Shown here: positions 62,073 to 64,000 of the stretch, one piece after another
How positions within the stretch are numbered: position 1 is the stretch's first letter
Layout: each line of letters begins with the position of its first letter
From: Gammaproteobacteria bacterium AqS3
GTDB taxonomy: Bacteria > Pseudomonadota > Gammaproteobacteria > MEIF01 > AqS3
Assembly (NCBI GenBank): GCA_001750645.1
Contig: MEIF01000002.1
Coordinates: forward strand, 1-64,000
Length of the DNA stretch: 64,000 nucleotides
Reading direction: 5' to 3'
The notes under the pieces: generated by a model
The model's input: only the letters and a program-made list of their open reading frames with translations
Told to the model about the DNA's origin: nothing
Database searches by the model: none
Program-made: the position numbers and the translations under genes

Positions 62073-62648
62073 TCAGGGCGAGGGAGTATTCTCGAATTGT
62101 TTTGAGTCGGTCTCTGACTCCCCCTCAGCCTCCCCCGCCTGTTTTTCGGCCTCCATTTCGGCCAGGACTTCGGGCAGGTCGGCGAGTTTGGCGGGCAGGC
62201 GTTCGGGCAGGGGCTTTGAGCGTCCGTGTACCGCAATGTGAATCAGCAGCCGCTCGGTCAGCAGCTTTTGATCCTGCGGGAAGCGCTCGACCAGTTCGTC
62301 CAGATGCACCAGGGCGGCGGGCAGGTCGTTGGCGTTGAGCAGCTCCCTCAGCAGCCAGAGGCGAAAGCCGCTGCGCTCGGGCTGGTCGGCCACCAGCGCC
62401 GCAATGTAGTCGCGCAGGTCGGCATCGGCCGTGCCGACATCGTTGAGCGCCCCGGCCTCGCTGAGCCGGTCGTAGGCCGCCTGCTGCCGCCAGGAGTCTC
62501 CGGCCAGGTAAAGCCCCGCCCCGAGGGCGGGCACGGCCAGCAGCGCCGAGGCGGCAATGATGCGCCCCCGCTGGTGCATGTCCCGGTAGTTCAGCATCAG
62601 CGGGACGGCCAGAACCGCAGCGCAGATGAGCAGGATGAGGGCAGTCAC
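62073..62648 (-). CDS. ccmI: cytochrome c biogenesis protein, CcmI-like
   Basis: 191 aa from a GTG overlapping the ccmH stop (GTGA). Two N-terminal membrane helices (ALILLICAAVLAVPLML, IIAASALLAVPALGAGLYLAG) and TPR-like helices (LRDYIAALVADQPERSGFRLWLLRELLNAND, ALVHLDELVERFPQDQKLLTER). It is much shorter than full CcmI, with one or two repeats only. CcmI presents apocytochrome c to the haem ligation complex. Confidence 0.75.
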   Translation of the reverse strand: MTALILLICAAVLAVPLMLNYRDMHQRGRIIAASALLAVPALGAGLYLAGDSWRQQAAYDRLSEAGALNDVGTADADLRDYIAALVADQPERSGFRLWLLRELLNANDLPAALVHLDELVERFPQDQKLLTERLLIHIAVHGRSKPLPERLPAKLADLPEVLAEMEAEKQAGEAEGESETDSKQFENTPSP

Positions 62649-63337
62649 CGCCGGCGATGGCGCCGCTGAATGGTGGTGACGCGCCGACCGATCATCAGGC
62701 CGATCATCAGCAGCATGATGATGGGCACGCCCGCCCAGAGCAGAAAGGTGACGGGGTTGACCGGCGGGTTGAGCAGCACCTCCTCGCCGTAGCGCTCGGT
62801 CATCCACGAGAACACCTGCAGGTCGGTCGCCCCCTCCTTCAGCATGTAGCGGATCTGAAAGCGCATGTCGACCGCCAGGTCGGCCTCGGAATCGCCGAGG
62901 CTCTGGCCGGCGCACTGCGGGCAGCGCAGCTGGCGGATCAGGCTGTAGTAGCGCTCGCGCAGGGCTTCGTCCTCAAGCCCGCTGGCGTCGGGCGGCTCTG
63001 CCGTGCCCGTGTCTGCCGCACCCGTGGCGGCCTGGGCATCTTGGATATCTTGGGCATCGGCGGCGGCATCCTGCTGGGTGCCGCCCTCTTCTGTCTGTTC
63101 GGTCTGCTGTCCAGCCTGCCCGCCCTCTTCAGCCTGCTTCGCCTGTTCAGCTTCCTCGGCCTTCTTGGCCTCCTCGGCCTCCCGCGCCTCCTCGGCCTGC
63201 TTCGCCTCGAGTTCCTCCGAGCTGATGATGGCGAGGTTGACGACCTCCCCGCCGCCCTGCCCGCCGGCCGCTGCATTCAGGGACAGCGTCAGCAGGACCA
63301 GCAGCGCCGCCAAGACCGATGCACCGGCGAGCCTCAC
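62645..63337 (-). CDS. ccmH: cytochrome c maturation protein CcmH with an acidic insert
   Basis: 230 aa from a GTG overlapping the ccmG stop. Signal peptide RLAGASVLAALLVLLTLSLNAAA. The core domain has the redox motif LRCPQCAGQSLGDSEADLAVDMR and ends in a membrane helix (FLLWAGVPIIMLLMIGLMI). An unusual ~90-residue low-complexity insert rich in Glu, Ala and Lys (AEEAREAEEAKKAEEAEQ) lies between the signal and the core; other CcmH proteins lack it. CcmH reduces apocytochrome cysteines for haem attachment. Confidence 0.9.
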   Translation of the reverse strand: MRLAGASVLAALLVLLTLSLNAAAGGQGGGEVVNLAIISSEELEAKQAEEAREAEEAKKAEEAEQAKQAEEGGQAGQQTEQTEEGGTQQDAAADAQDIQDAQAATGAADTGTAEPPDASGLEDEALRERYYSLIRQLRCPQCAGQSLGDSEADLAVDMRFQIRYMLKEGATDLQVFSWMTERYGEEVLLNPPVNPVTFLLWAGVPIIMLLMIGLMIGRRVTTIQRRHRRR

Positions 63338-63882
63338 GGCGAGACGGCCGCCTGTGACGAGGCGGCCTGCTGCAGTCTGGGTGCGATCTGCTCGGCCCAG
63401 ACGGTCTCATCGACGACGCCGATGCGCCGGTAGCGCACGACGTTGTCGACCACCAGATAGGTCTCGGGCACGCCGGTCAGACCCAGCTCCAGCACCAGCG
63501 CACCGGTCTGGTCGGAAACGATGGTCTCGTAGGGGTTGCCGTGCTCCTCCAGCCAGGCGAGGGCGTCGCCGGCCTGGTCCCTGTAGTTGACCCCGACGAT
63601 GCGCACCCCGTCCCTCTGGGCGCGCACGAACTGCGGGTGCTCGACGGTGCAGGCAAAGCACCAGCTGGCCCAGACGTTGATCAGATAGGCGCCCTCCTGG
63701 GGCAGGTCCCGGCTGGTGATGACGGCCTCATCGAGCAGCCCGGGCAGCTCGAACTGCGGCATGGCGCTGCCGACCACGGGGACGTCCTCGGGCATGCCCG
63801 GCGGCGGATTGAGGCTGTGGTAGAACATCCAGCCGATCACCAGAGCGGTGCCGATCGGAACCGCCGCAACAAAAATCCTCAT
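63334..63882 (-). CDS. ccmG: thiol:disulfide interchange protein DsbE/CcmG
   Basis: 182 aa from ATG (MRIFVAAVPIGTALVIGWMF); the longer track ORF includes the tandem repeat and is unlikely. One membrane anchor and a thioredoxin fold with WASWCFACTVEHP (CxxC) and TGVPETYLV cis-Pro loop. It passes reductant to apocytochrome c in the periplasm. It overlaps ccmH by 4 nt. Confidence 0.92.
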   Translation of the reverse strand: MRIFVAAVPIGTALVIGWMFYHSLNPPPGMPEDVPVVGSAMPQFELPGLLDEAVITSRDLPQEGAYLINVWASWCFACTVEHPQFVRAQRDGVRIVGVNYRDQAGDALAWLEEHGNPYETIVSDQTGALVLELGLTGVPETYLVVDNVVRYRRIGVVDETVWAEQIAPRLQQAASSQAAVSP

Positions 63883-63998
63883 GCCCGAGCAACCCTGATT
63901 CGGCGGGCAATGATACCGATGCAGATACCGATGCAGATACCGATGCAGCGGGCGCCCACGACCGGCGGGGTTGACTGCCGGCGCCGAACACATACGAT
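63879..63998 (-). CDS. possible 3' end of an upstream gene (ccmF position)
   Basis: The frame ending in TGA at 63879 overlaps the ccmG ATG by 4 nt, the pattern used throughout this operon, and is open to the window edge. It contains three CIGI repeats and ends IIARRIRVARA. It does not resemble the usual CcmF tail, so identity is unproven. Confidence 0.3.
   Translation of the reverse strand: MVCVRRRQSTPPVVGARCIGICIGICIGIIARRIRVARA
63913..63948. repeat. three perfect 12-bp tandem repeats (ATACCGATGCAG)
   Basis: Three identical units upstream of ccmG. Being a multiple of three, the repeat would keep any reading frame. Confidence 0.9.
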
Positions 63999-64000
63999 AC

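Noticed and set aside
1-64000. tRNA, rRNA and CRISPR arrays
   Set aside because: I looked for TPsiC-like GGTTCRANYCC blocks, long rRNA-like sequence and regular repeats; none was convincing by eye. tRNAscan-SE would be decisive.

Overview
The window reads as a GC-rich Gram-negative chromosome, most likely a gammaproteobacterium. The pointers are lpxC - M23 peptidase - secA in order, glnD next to map, a TonB-dependent receptor, ubiA and a ccmG-ccmH-ccmI operon. I cannot place the genus. Housekeeping blocks have high-GC codon use, and accessory islands of lower GC sit between them. Many co-directional genes overlap by exactly 4 nt (ATGA, GTGA or TTGA), and TTG and GTG starts are common.

Left to right. 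1-2246 (minus): secreted protein with about seven Calx-beta-like repeats, cut by the window edge and missing from the ORF track; a C12 tract lies upstream of it. 2688-4080: a small unknown gene and a protein built of eighteen 11-residue coiled-coil repeats with a C-terminal membrane anchor. 4091-19525: housekeeping (FAD reductase, glnD, map, lpxC, M23 peptidase, secA, argJ, mutT, an acyltransferase, a PhoR/PhoB-like pair, ubiA, rubredoxin). 19554-26145: six-gene defence island (DndB-like, GIY-YIG, SspE-like DUF262/DUF1524, DndC, C5 methylase, Eco29kI-like nuclease) directly downstream of argD. 26149-31297: argD, an ElaA-like acetyltransferase, PhoD phosphatase, MFS transporter. 31377-33462: FkbM methyltransferase, a tiny ORF, and a fusion of an IS1595-type DNA-binding region to a DPPY methyltransferase. 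33554-36458: acyl-CoA synthetase and a GST-like protein. 36530-40569: two tandem DUF262 paralogues that lack the HNH histidine, each behind four CAAGATC-type iterons. 40864-52747: a probable catabolic cluster (TetR, TonB receptor, two type B carboxylesterases, Baeyer-Villiger-like monooxygenase, GPH transporter, CaiB/BaiF CoA-transferase, two hotdog thioesterases) with a shared TGTAGnnGnCTATA motif. 53041-62000: an island of repeated cassettes. 62073-63882: ccm genes.

The strongest candidate for an undescribed system is 53.9-61.8 kb. Two paralogous minus-strand operons each encode a Sec-signal precursor with a bacteriocin-like second leader (LMSDEEFAQVEG / FMNDAEMAETQG), a periplasmic C39-like cysteine peptidase and an outer-membrane beta-barrel. 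This parts list resembles the FapD/FapF machinery of functional amyloids, but the substrates differ. Three tandem plus-strand paralogues of a four-helix membrane protein lie between the operons, together with decayed tails of the barrel gene; their layout suggests an immunity-gene array. Both precursor promoters carry a poly-C tract (7 and 8 C) inside the -35/-10 spacer, as in phase-variable promoters. All functional statements about this island are inference from sequence and layout.

The second notable locus is the defence operon, which pairs phosphorothioation-type genes (DndB, DndC, SspE-like) with a type II restriction-modification pair but shows no DndD, DndE or SspB/C gene in the window. 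I saw no rRNA, tRNA or CRISPR array.
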